DNA of 64,000 nucleotides from Bacteroides mediterraneensis (GCF_900128455.1 NZ_LT635783.1:1576919-1640918); one strand, 5' to 3'. Numbered from the stretch's first letter, positions 8,613 to 19,385 are shown. Notes: a model not told the origin generated them from the letters alone. Numbers and translations: made by a program.

Positions 8613-9599
8613 ATGAAAGAAAGAATCATCCGTTTCTTCAAGATATGGACGCTTCCGCTTGGTATGTTCGCTGGTGTCGGCATTTACCTGATGTTTCATT
8701 ACATCCCGTGGCTCAGTCCGTTGAAAGTACTGGCGAAAGGAGCGAATGATTACATTTTGCCGACAATGGTGTTTATCCAACTGTTCACAACTTTCTGTAA
8801 GGTTAACCCTCGTGAAATGCGCATCAAACGGTGGCACATGATTATGCTTGCTATACAGTTAACGTGCTGCATGGCGGTGGCACTGCCCATACACTTTTTC
8901 CCTGACTTCTCATACAATGTGGTGGTACAGGGTGCTTTGGTATGTTTGATTGTTCCCACTGGAACAGCGGCGGCAGTTATCGCCGGACGGCTGGGCGGTA
9001 ATGAAACTACGCTGACCACCTACACCATTCTCAGTAATCTGGTAGCGGCGGTGATGATTCCGGCGGTGTTCCCGCTGGTGGAGATGCAGTCGGCAGGTTC
9101 ATTCGGGCAACAATTCATGCTTATCCTGCGGCGTGTGTTTCCGCTGCTGCTCACCCCGTTCTTAGCGGCATGGGCATTGAGGGAGTTTGCCCCCAAGCTG
9201 CACGTGCTTGTAGTGAAATGGTGTGGAAGTCTGGCGTTCTATTTGTGGGGCATATCACTCGTCATTGCTATCGGACTGACACTGCGCTCGGTGGTGAACA
9301 GCCACTTCGATCCGCACGTAATGTGGCTGCTGGCTTTGTCGGCAATGGTGGCGTGCGCCTGGCAGTTCGGCATCGGGAAGCTGGTGGGTAAACGTTGCCA
9401 CGACTACATCAGTTGCGGACAGGGTTTCGGACAGAAGAACACGATACTTGCCATTTGGGTATCCTACACCTATCTGACCCCTGTCATATCCGTGGCACCC
9501 AGTTGCTACATCCTCTGGCAGAACGTGGTGAACTCGTGGCAGCTGTGGAAGAAAGGAAAACGGGATGCGACATTATCCAATAATAACCAACAAAACTAA
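8613..9599 (+). CDS. BASS-type transporter (bile acid:sodium symporter superfamily)
   Basis: 328 residues with about ten hydrophobic segments, for example LPLGMFAGVGIYLMF, IMLAIQLTCCMAVALP and LVAAVMIPAVFPLV. The segment VCLIVPTGTAAAVIAGRLGG fits the crossed-helix motif of this superfamily, whose members move bile acids, arsenite or organic anions. It is an inner-membrane protein enclosed by two paralogous reductases, so it may import or export a substrate or product of them. The substrate cannot be read from sequence. Confidence 0.75.
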   Translation: MKERIIRFFKIWTLPLGMFAGVGIYLMFHYIPWLSPLKVLAKGANDYILPTMVFIQLFTTFCKVNPREMRIKRWHMIMLAIQLTCCMAVALPIHFFPDFSYNVVVQGALVCLIVPTGTAAAVIAGRLGGNETTLTTYTILSNLVAAVMIPAVFPLVEMQSAGSFGQQFMLILRRVFPLLLTPFLAAWALREFAPKLHVLVVKWCGSLAFYLWGISLVIAIGLTLRSVVNSHFDPHVMWLLALSAMVACAWQFGIGKLVGKRCHDYISCGQGFGQKNTILAIWVSYTYLTPVISVAPSCYILWQNVVNSWQLWKKGKRDATLSNNNQQN

Positions 9600-10616
<1,017 letters not shown>

Positions 10617-10618
10617 AA

Positions 10619-11716
10619 ATGAAACGATTCAATTACTTTATTCTGTCCGCTTTGCTTGCCTTGTGTGCAGGCTGTGGCGGATACTCATCCCAAACTCAAG
10701 AGGGGATGGCAAACGACAGTATCCTTGCTATCCGTGAGCAAGGTAGTTTCTTAATTGGGGGAACGGTAAAAAACGCACAAGGCACTTATGACACAAATCA
10801 GCCTCTGAAACCTGACGGACAGACATTGCACGGCGACCACGCCTATGTGTCTTACCAGATTCCGGCAGATGCCCGCAAGAATCCGCTCGTATTCCTGCAC
10901 GGGGCCGGGCAGTCAGCCAAGACATGGGAAAGCACGCCCGACGGACGCGAGGGCTTTTCTACAATTTTCTTGCGCCGGGGATTCTGTACCTACTTGATAG
11001 ACCAGCCTCGCCGAGGGCGTGCCGGACGCAGCACGATAGACGAAACCATCAAAGCCACGCCCGATGACCAGTTCTGGTTTGAGAATTTCCGCATGGGTGT
11101 GTGGCCGGATTATTATGACGGCAGCCAGTTTCCGCAATCGGCGGAAGTATTGGAACAGTTCTTCCGCCAAATCACTCCGAATACAGGAGCATACGATGAA
11201 CAGCTTATAGCCATCGATGTGGCAGCCCTTATGGACAAGATTGGAGGCGGTATCCTCGTCACCCATTCGCAAGGTGGAGGACCAGGCTGGCATACTGCCA
11301 TCAAGAGCGACAAGGTACGTGCCATCGTTTCCTACGAGCCGGGCAGTGGCTTCGTCTTTCCCGAAGGCGAAACACCTGCCCCCTTGCAGACCATCAGCCC
11401 GTTTGGGGCATTGAGTGCGACATCCATTACCTTGGCTGATTTCGAGAAGCTGACCCGTTTCCCGATTATCATCTACTACGGCGACTACATTCCCGATGAG
11501 CCGAGCGACAATTGGGCAATGGATAGTTGGCGTGTCCGCCTGAAAATGGCACGTCTGTTTGCCGATTGCATTAATCGCCACGGTGGCGATGTCACGGTGG
11601 TACACCTGCCGGACGAGGGCATCAAAGGCAACTCGCACTTCTTGTTTGCAGAAAAGAACAATGTGCAGCTTGCCGACTTATTGTCCGCTTGGTTGAAAGA
11701 GAAAAGTCTTGACTAA
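10619..11716 (+). CDS. alpha/beta hydrolase lipoprotein
   Basis: 365 residues. The lipoprotein signal has Cys19 (CAGC). The hydrolase shows FLHGAG near 93, nucleophile elbow HSQGG (Ser217) and a late His near 340 (GNSHFLF). It is the last gene of the operon that starts at 2162 and is followed by an intrinsic terminator at 11751. Family members are esterases or haloperoxidase-like hydrolases; the substrate is unknown. It would sit outside the membrane with the other lipoprotein hydrolases. Confidence 0.85.
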   Translation: MKRFNYFILSALLALCAGCGGYSSQTQEGMANDSILAIREQGSFLIGGTVKNAQGTYDTNQPLKPDGQTLHGDHAYVSYQIPADARKNPLVFLHGAGQSAKTWESTPDGREGFSTIFLRRGFCTYLIDQPRRGRAGRSTIDETIKATPDDQFWFENFRMGVWPDYYDGSQFPQSAEVLEQFFRQITPNTGAYDEQLIAIDVAALMDKIGGGILVTHSQGGGPGWHTAIKSDKVRAIVSYEPGSGFVFPEGETPAPLQTISPFGALSATSITLADFEKLTRFPIIIYYGDYIPDEPSDNWAMDSWRVRLKMARLFADCINRHGGDVTVVHLPDEGIKGNSHFLFAEKNNVQLADLLSAWLKEKSLD

Positions 11717-11750
11717 CTACTCTTCTTAGTCTCATAACATATAAACGTAG

Positions 11751-11789
11751 AGCATCTTCGGAATGAGAATTTCGAGGATGCTTTTTTTT
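11751..11789 (+). terminator. intrinsic terminator of the 2162-11716 operon
   Basis: Stem AGCATC (11751-11756) pairs with GATGCT (11777-11782), with extra TCG/CGA pairing inside, followed by eight T. It separates the first operon from promoter copy 3. Confidence 0.85.
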
Positions 11790-11797
11790 GAGCATAT

Positions 11798-11826
11798 ACG
11801 GCGTATGAGACCGCCTCATACGCCGT
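11798..11826. repeat. perfect 12-bp inverted repeat upstream of promoter copy 3
   Basis: ACGGCGTATGAG (11798-11809) and CTCATACGCCGT (11815-11826) are exact complements around a 5-nt loop. A further CGTATGAG lies near 11845. There is no T run, so it is not a simple terminator. It occupies the same place relative to the promoter as the TCCG repeats at 1907 and 18284. Confidence 0.75.
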
Positions 11827-11877
11827 TAGAGATACCCTTATACACCGTATGAGCTATGCTCGAAATACATTCGTTGA

Positions 11878-11937
11878 TATTGGTGCTTCCTTCTGTAATC
11901 TGTGTATGGACGGGCGATGGCTTACGGCGTAACTTTG
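11878..11937 (+). promoter_or_regulatory. AraC-cluster promoter element copy 3 with -7 box
   Basis: Element 11878-11911 is followed after 18 nt by TAACTTTG at 11930-11937. The start codon lies 32 nt downstream. It drives the operon 11970-18272. Confidence 0.8.
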
Positions 11938-11969
11938 CACATAGAATAATAATTAAAACAGAATGATTT

Positions 11970-13034
11970 ATGAAGACAGCTATCTTATCCCTGACACTTC
12001 TTTTGCTTGCCCTCTGCCAGACGGCACAGGCACAGCAAACGGACACGCTGGACATGCGCCAGCAGAACATCGTACTCATCGCTTCGGCCACGGCGCGGGG
12101 AGACTTGAATAATCTGAAAACATCCCTTTCCCGTGGATTGGACAATGGGATGACGGTAAATGAAATCAAGGAAGTATTGGTACACGCCTACGCCTATTGC
12201 GGATTTCCCCGCAGCCTGCGTGCCCTGCAAACCTTTATGGAAGTATTGGACAGCCGCAAGGCACAAGGCATTACCGATACCGTAGGCCGCGAGGCATCAG
12301 CCATAACTGACAAACGGGACAAGTACACCCGTGGAGCGGAATTGCTTGAAAAGTTGAGTGGAGCACCAGCTGATGCGCCCAAGACAGGCTATGCCGCCTT
12401 TGCCCCCATCATTGAACAATACCTGAAGGAACACCTGTTCTGCGACATCTTCGAACGTGACCTGCTTACGTGGCAGGAGCGCGAACTGGCTACCGTGTCC
12501 ATCCTTACCGCAATGGGCGAGGGAGTAGAACCGATGTTGAAGTCACATTCCGCCATCTGCCTGCGTCAAGGCATTACCGAGGGGCAGCTTAGGCAAATGA
12601 CAACCTTAGTGAATGGGCTGGACGATGACGACCCGTTCGCACGCGGTACGCTGATGCCAGATAATCCGAATTTTACGGGCAAGGCCTGGCTGCAAGGCTA
12701 TGTCGCTCCGCAGGACGGTTTCGGCTGCACGGTATCAAACGTAACCTTCGCACCCGGATGCCGCAACAGTTGGCACAGTCACAAGGGAGGACAGCTCTTG
12801 CTCTGCACTTCCGGCAAAGGCTATTATCAGGAGAAAGGCAAACCCATCCAGCTGCTTCTGCCCGGCGATGTGGTGAAGATTGCCCCTGATGTCATCCATT
12901 GGCACGGAGCGGCTCCCGACAGCGAATTTACACATATAGCCATCGGCACACAGCTGGACAAAGGCGGCGTGACGTGGATGGAGCCGGTAACGGACGAGGA
13001 ATACAATAGCTATAAGGAGAGTAATAACCGATAA
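11970..13034 (+). CDS. exported carboxymuconolactone decarboxylase-cupin fusion
   Basis: 354 residues. A signal peptide (MKTAILSLTLLLLALCQTAQA) precedes two CMD-like helical segments (about 30-110 and 145-215, the second with GITEGQLRQM). A C-terminal cupin follows, with metal-ligand-type His269 and His271 in WHSH and His310 and His312 in IHWHGA. CMD proteins include decarboxylases and AhpD-like peroxidase partners; fused cupins often act on quinones or small acids. It is first in the second operon, 13 nt before a flavodoxin gene. The actual reaction is unknown. Confidence 0.85.
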   Translation: MKTAILSLTLLLLALCQTAQAQQTDTLDMRQQNIVLIASATARGDLNNLKTSLSRGLDNGMTVNEIKEVLVHAYAYCGFPRSLRALQTFMEVLDSRKAQGITDTVGREASAITDKRDKYTRGAELLEKLSGAPADAPKTGYAAFAPIIEQYLKEHLFCDIFERDLLTWQERELATVSILTAMGEGVEPMLKSHSAICLRQGITEGQLRQMTTLVNGLDDDDPFARGTLMPDNPNFTGKAWLQGYVAPQDGFGCTVSNVTFAPGCRNSWHSHKGGQLLLCTSGKGYYQEKGKPIQLLLPGDVVKIAPDVIHWHGAAPDSEFTHIAIGTQLDKGGVTWMEPVTDEEYNSYKESNNR

Positions 13035-13046
13035 ATTATAGGAACG

Positions 13047-13721
13047 ATGAAAAAGTATTTTGTTTACCTGTTGATGGCGCTTGCCGCCTTCACTTTCAAC
13101 GCCTGCGAGGACGATGACCCCGTGACGGAAGAACCGGGAACAGAACAGCCCGGCACACCAGATGACCCGAATGACAACTCTGATGATTCAGACGAACCTG
13201 AAGACCCTAACGACCCGGACACACCTTCGGGAGACAGCAACATCCTTGTGGCCTATTTCAGTTGGGGAGGAACCACACAGCGGATGGCACAGCAGATTGT
13301 CGAACAAACCGGAGCTGACCTGTTTCGTATAGAGCCAGTCACGCCTTATCCCGAAGATTATACCGAATGCACCGAAGTGGCATTGGCAGAACGGGACAGC
13401 GATGCCCGTCCTGCCATAAGCAGCTCAATTGATGAAGAAGCGTGGGCGGCATACGACACTATCTTTATCGGTTGTCCCGTATGGTGGCACACCACACCCA
13501 TGATAATCTGCACTTTCGCCGAGAGCTATGATTTCGCAGGAAAGACTGTAGTTCCGTTCTGCACCTATGCATCAACCTACCGTGACGAGACACTGGCACG
13601 CATCGCAGAACTGACTTCAGGAGCCGAGGCGCATCTGGACGGATTGGGATTGACCAGCGGAAGCCTGAGCAACGAATCGAATGTGGAAAATTGGCTTCGT
13701 GAGATTGGAATCATTGAATAA
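13047..13721 (+). CDS. flavodoxin lipoprotein
   Basis: 224 residues. The lipoprotein signal ends FNAC (Cys20). An acidic, Pro-rich linker (about 21-65, rich in D, E and P) tethers a flavodoxin domain with the FMN loop YFSWGGTTQ near 70-80. The later segments IFIGCPVWWHTTPM and VVPFCTY fit this flavodoxin group. Flavodoxins are normally cytosolic, so a lipid-anchored one outside the membrane is unusual. Two more exported flavodoxin genes follow directly. The electron donor is not obvious. Confidence 0.88.
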   Translation: MKKYFVYLLMALAAFTFNACEDDDPVTEEPGTEQPGTPDDPNDNSDDSDEPEDPNDPDTPSGDSNILVAYFSWGGTTQRMAQQIVEQTGADLFRIEPVTPYPEDYTECTEVALAERDSDARPAISSSIDEEAWAAYDTIFIGCPVWWHTTPMIICTFAESYDFAGKTVVPFCTYASTYRDETLARIAELTSGAEAHLDGLGLTSGSLSNESNVENWLREIGIIE

Positions 13722-13743
13722 TAATACTAAACAATAAGAACGA

Positions 13744-14280
13744 ATGAAAACAAAGATTATCGCACTCATCGCCCTGCTCGTTATGGGCGGAATGAGCCTG
13801 TACGCACAGGACAACAAAATCTTAGTGGCTTATTTCAGTTGGAGCGGCAACACACAGTATGTAGCAGAACAGATTGCCAAGCAGACTGGCGGCACGCTCT
13901 TCCGCATCGAACCCGTCAAGCCTTACCCCACGGAATACACCCCTTGCACCGAGGTGGCAAAGAAAGAAAAGGAGGACAATGCCCGTCCCGCCATCAAAAA
14001 CAAGGTGGAGAATTGGGACAGCTACGACACCATCTTTATCGGATGCCCCGTATGGTGGTGGACTGCCCCGATGATTATCAATACCTTCACTGAGAGCTAC
14101 GATTTCAAGGGCAAGACGGTCATCCCGTTCTGTACGTATGGAGCCACCTATCGCGACGAGACCCTCGCCAAGATTGTGGAACTGACACCCGATGCCAAAC
14201 ACTTGAAAGGATTTGGGGCGGTGAGCCGCAATACGAAAGGGATTACGGAGTGGCTGAAAGAGATTAAGGTCATCAAATAA
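13744..14280 (+). CDS. exported flavodoxin
   Basis: 178 residues: a Sec signal peptide (MKTKIIALIALLVMGGMSLYAQ) then a complete flavodoxin domain with FMN loop YFSWSGNTQ. It shares IFIGCPVWW, MIINTFTESYDFKGKT and PFCTYGATYRDETLA with the neighbour at 13047, so the two are paralogs. There is no lipobox, so the protein is likely free in the periplasm. Confidence 0.9.
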   Translation: MKTKIIALIALLVMGGMSLYAQDNKILVAYFSWSGNTQYVAEQIAKQTGGTLFRIEPVKPYPTEYTPCTEVAKKEKEDNARPAIKNKVENWDSYDTIFIGCPVWWWTAPMIINTFTESYDFKGKTVIPFCTYGATYRDETLAKIVELTPDAKHLKGFGAVSRNTKGITEWLKEIKVIK

Positions 14281-14295
14281 TGAGAGGAGGAACAG

Positions 14296-14961
14296 ATGAA
14301 ACGGTATTTTATCCCTTTCGCCTTGCTTTGTGCAACGCTGACATTCGCCTCTTGTGGCGACAATGAAGATAACGATATTGATGTCCCTACCGAAGAGGTA
14401 GTACCCGGAACTAATCACAATGTGCTTGTTGCCTACTTCTCCGAGCCTTTGCCGGACGGTGTGGATGCCAGCACTTCCGCCAGCCGTGTGATTGTAAACG
14501 GCGACTTGTACGGCAGCGTGGAATACATGGCAACGGTCATTAGCGAAACCACCGGTGCTGACATTGTACGGATACAAACAGCAACACCCTATCCGGGCAA
14601 TTTTGATGATTTGGCATCACAGGCCGATAACGAGCGGCAGAACGATATTCACCCCGCTCTTGCCACGGATATTGAGAACTTCGATGATTACGATGTCATC
14701 TTCGTGGGCTATCCCATCTGGTGGTATCAGATGCCGATGGCAATGTATTCGTTCTTCGATGAATACGACTTTACGGGCAAGACGCTCATTCCTTTCTCGT
14801 CACACGGCGGAAGCGGATGGAGCGGAACGGTGGATGACATTGCCGGAATGGAGCCAAACGCCACGATGGTGGACGGTTACAGCATCTCGCGTAATAGCGT
14901 GGAAGGTTCAGCAGACGGCATACGTGAATGGCTCGGACGGATAGGAATGTCGGAACAATGA
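14296..14961 (+). CDS. flavodoxin lipoprotein
   Basis: 221 residues, third of the flavodoxin triplet. Lipobox FASC (Cys20), short acidic linker, then a flavodoxin domain in which the FMN loop is longer and changed (YFSEPLPDGVDAS). The later VGYPIWWYQMPM and FSSHGGSGWSGT blocks are kept. The altered loop suggests a different flavin or partner. A GAGGAGG-like ribosome site lies at about 14282-14291. It overlaps the next gene by 4 nt. Confidence 0.86.
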   Translation: MKRYFIPFALLCATLTFASCGDNEDNDIDVPTEEVVPGTNHNVLVAYFSEPLPDGVDASTSASRVIVNGDLYGSVEYMATVISETTGADIVRIQTATPYPGNFDDLASQADNERQNDIHPALATDIENFDDYDVIFVGYPIWWYQMPMAMYSFFDEYDFTGKTLIPFSSHGGSGWSGTVDDIAGMEPNATMVDGYSISRNSVEGSADGIREWLGRIGMSEQ

Positions 14962-15977
14962 AAACATCTCGTTTATATATGGTATGGCCGTTTCTTTTCG
15001 TAGCTTTCCTTGTCGGGTGTGGTACGGATGAAACCTTGCCGGAAACGGGCAATCCGTCCGTCCCGGACAACTCAGGCGCATCTTCGTCCGAAGTGGAACT
15101 TGTCAGCGAAACAAATCCCATTCCCAACGGATACGAACAGGAAGCGGAACAACGTGGCAGCATTGTCCGTATGGATTATGACACACGCGACTATGCGGAA
15201 GGCAGTGGTGCATCCCGGACAAACACGGCATACGTCTATCTACCTTATGGCTATGACGAACAGAAAAGGTACAACATTATGTACCTCGTACACGGGCATT
15301 ACGGCACGGCTTCCACCTATTTCGAGACAGAGGACGGTATGCTCCGAAATCTGCTCGACCAGATGATTGCCCACGGTGACATCGCCCCGATGATTGTAGT
15401 CACGCCGACTTACAACTACGGCCAGCCCACAGCCAACTATACAGATGCCGATCCGTATTGCAGGGCTTTGCCGCAGGAACTGGTCAACGACTTGATTCCT
15501 GTGGTGGAAAGCCGATACCATACATACGCCGAGGCCACGGATGCGGAGGGCATCGAGGCATCCCGTGCACACCGTGCCATCGGCGGCTTCTCGATGGGTG
15601 CAGTCACCACTTGGTATGCCTTTGACGAGACACTCGATGCATTCAAATGGTTTATGCCCGTCAGCGGCGACTGCTGGTCGTTAGGCCGGTTTGCCGGAAT
15701 GAACCGTCCCGATGAAACGGCGGCTTATCTTGCTGACAAGGTGCGACAATCCGCATACGCCGGCACTGGGTTCTATATTTGGGCGGCAAGCGGAACAAGT
15801 GATTCGGCATACAGCGAAACCTTGCTGCAAATCGAAGGGATGGCACGCTTGCCGGAGGTGTTCAACACGGACAATATGACTTTCCACGAAAAAAAAGGGG
15901 CACGGCACGAATACCGTCCGACAATGGAATACATCTACAATGCGCTTCCGTTCTTTTTCCCGAAAAATGATGAATGA
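14958..15977 (+). CDS. esterase-D-like alpha/beta hydrolase lipoprotein
   Basis: 339 residues from the ATG overlapping the previous stop (ATGA); an in-frame start 30 nt earlier is less likely. The signal ends LVGC (lipid Cys near 19). The domain looks like feruloyl-esterase/enterochelin-esterase proteins: YLVHGHYG, GGFSMGAVTTW (nucleophile Ser) and a late His in GARHEYRPT. It hydrolyses an ester outside the membrane; the substrate is unknown. Confidence 0.85.
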   Translation: MKTSRLYMVWPFLFVAFLVGCGTDETLPETGNPSVPDNSGASSSEVELVSETNPIPNGYEQEAEQRGSIVRMDYDTRDYAEGSGASRTNTAYVYLPYGYDEQKRYNIMYLVHGHYGTASTYFETEDGMLRNLLDQMIAHGDIAPMIVVTPTYNYGQPTANYTDADPYCRALPQELVNDLIPVVESRYHTYAEATDAEGIEASRAHRAIGGFSMGAVTTWYAFDETLDAFKWFMPVSGDCWSLGRFAGMNRPDETAAYLADKVRQSAYAGTGFYIWAASGTSDSAYSETLLQIEGMARLPEVFNTDNMTFHEKKGARHEYRPTMEYIYNALPFFFPKNDE

Positions 15978-15994
15978 TAAAAAATAGAAAAAAG

Positions 15995-17149
15995 ATGAAC
16001 AATTTTACATATCAATATCCCGTCCGCCAACATTTTGGCAAGGGGTGCGCCGAGGGCGCGATAAAAGAAGAAATGAGACTTGTGGGCAAGAATGTGCTGT
16101 TAGCATACGGTGGCGGCTCGCTGAAACGCACGGGATTGTATGACAAGGTTGTGGATTGGCTGCACGAGTGCGGAAAGGATGTGGTGGACTTCGGCGGAAT
16201 TATGCCCAATCCTACCTATGCCAAGGTGCAGGAGGGTGCACGGCTGGTGCGTGAAAACAGTATAGACTTCATCCTTGCCGTGGGCGGAGGTTCGGTCATC
16301 GACTGCTGTAAGATAGTTTCGGCACAAGCAAAGTTAGACGAGGACATCTGGGAGATGCAGTACACGAAGCATCGGTATCCCAACGAATTTGTACCGATGG
16401 GTGCTGTCGTTACGGCATCGGGAACAGGTGCGGAGCAGAACAACGGGGCGGTCATCACCCACACCGAAAAGAAGCTGAAACAGCCGCTGGTTGGGGCTTA
16501 CCACAACTTCGCCGTCTTGGACAGCGACTTGACGAAAACCCTTCCGATGGGACAAGTCATCAGCGGCGCATTCGACACATTGAGCCACTGTATGGAAACC
16601 TATATGGGCAAGCCGCAGACGGACAACCTCTCTGATGAAATCAACGAGGCGGTGATGCGCAACGTCATCAAGAACCTCCGTACCCTGATAGCCGACCCGG
16701 ACAACGACTTTGCCCGTGGCGAACTGATGTGGGACTCTGCCCTTGCCGAAAACAGCCTGCTGAAGTTGGGCAAGCAGACCGACTTCCAATGCCATATGCT
16801 GGAACATGCCGTGGGTGCTTACACCGACTGCAACCACGGTCGGGCATTGGCAGTCATCCATCCCTCGCTCTACCGTCACTTGCTGAATGAAGGCAAGGAG
16901 AAGCTGGCGCGTATGGCAGAACGGGTGTGGAATGTGAAAGGCGATATCGTAGAACAGACCGCCGCCCTTGGCATCGATGCGCTCGAAGCCTTCATTAAGG
17001 AAATAGGCCTACCTACCCGTTGGAGCGAGTTGGGCATTACAGACGAGAGCGTGCTTCGTGCTGCTACCGACACCTGCCTGCTGATGCCGGGATGTTGCAA
17101 GCAGTTCACACGGGATGAATTGTTTGAGGTGTTGAAAGAGTGTATGTAA
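15995..17149 (+). CDS. YqhD-type iron/zinc-dependent alcohol dehydrogenase
   Basis: 384 residues from MNNF, the same start as E. coli YqhD; an ATGA-coupled ATG at 15974 would add seven residues. The cofactor motif GGGSVID is near 97. The four metal ligands fall at Asp194, His198, His267 and His281, the same numbers known for YqhD. YqhD reduces short aldehydes (glyoxal, furfural, acrolein) with NADPH and is activated by the AraC protein YqhC. With AraC regulators and DkgA-like reductases around it, this is the best clue to the cluster's job. Confidence 0.93.
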   Translation: MNNFTYQYPVRQHFGKGCAEGAIKEEMRLVGKNVLLAYGGGSLKRTGLYDKVVDWLHECGKDVVDFGGIMPNPTYAKVQEGARLVRENSIDFILAVGGGSVIDCCKIVSAQAKLDEDIWEMQYTKHRYPNEFVPMGAVVTASGTGAEQNNGAVITHTEKKLKQPLVGAYHNFAVLDSDLTKTLPMGQVISGAFDTLSHCMETYMGKPQTDNLSDEINEAVMRNVIKNLRTLIADPDNDFARGELMWDSALAENSLLKLGKQTDFQCHMLEHAVGAYTDCNHGRALAVIHPSLYRHLLNEGKEKLARMAERVWNVKGDIVEQTAALGIDALEAFIKEIGLPTRWSELGITDESVLRAATDTCLLMPGCCKQFTRDELFEVLKECM

Positions 17150-17171
17150 TCAACTGACAAAAAGAAACACA

Positions 17172-18272
17172 ATGAATACTTTATTTAAGAATGTTTTGTG
17201 CAGTGCTGTCGCTTTGATGCTGGCAGGCACATCGGTCGCACAGACTAACCAAGCGTTTACTTCGGTGGACTTCTCCACCATTCAAAGCCCTAACTCCAAT
17301 CCTTTCGGGTTGGTCTATCAAGGAGCCATTACCAAGAACGAACCGGGCAAGGTGAACATCCATCGCATTACCTACGACCTGAACGGCTTGACAATAGTCG
17401 CCAATGTCTATACGCCTGCCGGATATGACACAGCGAAAACCTATCCCGCCCTTGTCGTGGCGCATCCCAACGGAGGCTGCAAGGAGCAGGTGGCGGGTCT
17501 ATACAGCCAACGAATGGCGGAGCAGGGTTACATCTGCCTTGCCTTTGACGCAGCCTATCAGGGCGGAAGCGAGGGAGAGCCGCGCAACGTGGACAAGCCT
17601 GCCAACCGCATTGAGGACATACACCGTGCCGCCGACATCCTGACGCAATATCCCGGAGTGGATGCCAACCGCATCGGCATCCTCGGCATCTGCGGCGGTG
17701 GCGGCTATACGTTGAAAGCCGCGCAGACGGACAAACGCTTCAAGGCGGTCGCTACGCTCAGTATGTTCAACTCCGGACTGGTGCGGCGCAATGGTTTCCT
17801 TGATTCGCAGATGGGCGATGTGCAGGAGCGTCTTGCCGATGCCTGTGCCGCCCGTCAGAAAGAAGCCAATGGCGAAGCACCGGAATATGTGGGTGATATG
17901 AGCGGCATTTCGCCGGAGCAGGCGAAGCAGCTCCCTTTTGACCTCTATCGTGACGGCTACAAGTATTACCTCCAAACGCACGCGCATCCCGGCTCCACTT
18001 TCCGCTATACCAAAAGCAGTCTGATGGACTTGATGGCGTTTGATGCCAGCGAAGGGATGTACCTCATCAACCAGCCGCTCCTGATGATGGCGGGCAGCAA
18101 TGCCGATACGTTCTATATGACTGAACAATGTTTCAGCAAAGCCACGGGGACGGACAACAAGGAACTGTATCTCATCCCCGGTGCAAGACACATCCAGACG
18201 TATTGGGTGCCGGAGCACGTGGAAAAGGCGGTAGGCAAGCTGACAGAGTTCTTTGGAAAACATCTGGAATGA
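17172..18272 (+). CDS. exported dienelactone-hydrolase-like enzyme
   Basis: 366 residues with a signal peptide ([24 protein letters not shown]). The alpha/beta hydrolase core has VVAHPNGG near 96 and GICGGGG near 172, where the nucleophile is Cys174 instead of Ser, as in dienelactone hydrolases. Late acid and His are in GSNADTFY and GARHIQTYW. It is the last gene of the second operon and is followed by TCCG repeats at 18284. It may open lactones or cleave esters in the periplasm. Confidence 0.85.
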   Translation: MNTLFKNVLCSAVALMLAGTSVAQTNQAFTSVDFSTIQSPNSNPFGLVYQGAITKNEPGKVNIHRITYDLNGLTIVANVYTPAGYDTAKTYPALVVAHPNGGCKEQVAGLYSQRMAEQGYICLAFDAAYQGGSEGEPRNVDKPANRIEDIHRAADILTQYPGVDANRIGILGICGGGGYTLKAAQTDKRFKAVATLSMFNSGLVRRNGFLDSQMGDVQERLADACAARQKEANGEAPEYVGDMSGISPEQAKQLPFDLYRDGYKYYLQTHAHPGSTFRYTKSSLMDLMAFDASEGMYLINQPLLMMAGSNADTFYMTEQCFSKATGTDNKELYLIPGARHIQTYWVPEHVEKAVGKLTEFFGKHLE

Positions 18273-18283
18273 ACTTATCTCAT

Positions 18284-18350
18284 CCCGGACATGAGGTAGG
18301 CTCAGGTCGGACATGAGATACCCTCAAGTCCGAGGTGAGGTAGCCAAAGG
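18284..18350. repeat. intergenic 22-23 bp repeats (TCCG family), locus 2
   Basis: Three units start at about 18284, 18307 and 18329. The core of each is GGACATGAGGTA or GGACATGAGATA or CGAGGTGAGGTA followed by three bases and TCA (AGCC in the last). They lie between the hydrolase stop and promoter copy 4, the same layout as locus 1. Confidence 0.65.
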
Positions 18351-18388
18351 CCTGACCTTTAGTAAAGCTCTCTTGCCGCTTTCGTCGA

Positions 18389-18448
18389 AATTGGTGCTTC
18401 AATCCGTAATCTGTGTATGGACGCGCCACGGCGGAAGCGGTATTTTTG
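18389..18448 (+). promoter_or_regulatory. AraC-cluster promoter element copy 4 with -7 box
   Basis: Element 18389-18422 is followed after 18 nt by TATTTTTG at 18441-18448. It drives the AraC gene at 18473 itself and, without an obvious terminator, the genes down to rteB. This points to autoregulation. Confidence 0.8.
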
Positions 18449-18472
18449 TATCAAGACATAAAACAAATAGTA

Positions 18473-19378
18473 ATGAACGATATACGGACATTTACCATAG
18501 ACGAGTTTAACAAACAGATGCGGCAGCCGACGTTGCACCCGGAAGTGGCCGTCATCGACCCGGCACGCTTGGAGGACGACGGCACATTATGCTTTACGGG
18601 CAACTTCTACGCCATCCGCTTTGTCCAGACACGATGCGGCGAAGCGCGTTATGGCAGAAAGTGCGCCGATTTCCAATATGGCACGCTGGTATTTACGAAG
18701 CCGGGCGACATCGTGCGCGTCTGCCGGGAGGATGCCGTGGACGGAAGCATATCCGGTATTTTGTTCCACCCGGAGCTGTTCAGCACCAAAAGCCTTGTGT
18801 TCAAGAAAACCGACTATACGTTCTTCGATTACCGGGAGAACGAGTCTTTGCACCTTTCCTTGCAAGAGAAGCGCATCGTGCAAGACCGTCTGGAACATCT
18901 CCACGAGGAACTGCGGCGCGATATTGACCGCCACAGCCTACGCCTTGTATCTGCCGGGCTGGAACTGCTGTTGGACTACTGCGTTCGTTTCTATGAACGG
19001 CAATTTGCCTGCCGCACCGACATTGACGGGGAATATATGGAGAAGCTGGACAAAACGCTTTCCCAATATTTTTCATTATGCGAACAAAAGTCTGTGGAAG
19101 GCGGTATAAGTAAGGTAGAATCCGCTTTGTCCTCCCTTTCACCTGCGTACTTGAACGACTTTGTACGGGCAGAAACCGGGAAAACGCTTGCCGAATATAT
19201 ACGCATCAGAATGATGGAGTACATCAAAAAGCGTGTCCACAAGGAAGGCTGTCCGTTGGAACAGGTTGCCGGAGAGTTCGGCTTCTATCAGCCACGCCTG
19301 TTGGCTCTTTTATATCGGCAGGTATTCGGATGCCAACCTGAGCACTATCTATTGACCCCGGATTATAAATTAAATTGA
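18473..19378 (+). CDS. AraC-family transcriptional activator of the cargo cluster
   Basis: 301 residues from MNDIRTF; an in-frame ATG at 18413 lies inside the promoter element and is rejected. The N-terminal cupin-like sensing part spans about 1-170 (YGTLVFTKPGD, ILFHPELF). The C-terminal DNA-binding domain ends FVRAETGKTLAEYIRIRMM with a second helix-turn-helix PLEQVAGEFGF. It is a paralog of the regulator at 1-685. Its own promoter carries the shared element, so it probably activates itself and the other units. The inducer is unknown. Confidence 0.92.
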   Translation: MNDIRTFTIDEFNKQMRQPTLHPEVAVIDPARLEDDGTLCFTGNFYAIRFVQTRCGEARYGRKCADFQYGTLVFTKPGDIVRVCREDAVDGSISGILFHPELFSTKSLVFKKTDYTFFDYRENESLHLSLQEKRIVQDRLEHLHEELRRDIDRHSLRLVSAGLELLLDYCVRFYERQFACRTDIDGEYMEKLDKTLSQYFSLCEQKSVEGGISKVESALSSLSPAYLNDFVRAETGKTLAEYIRIRMMEYIKKRVHKEGCPLEQVAGEFGFYQPRLLALLYRQVFGCQPEHYLLTPDYKLN

Positions 19379-19385
19379 TAACGAT

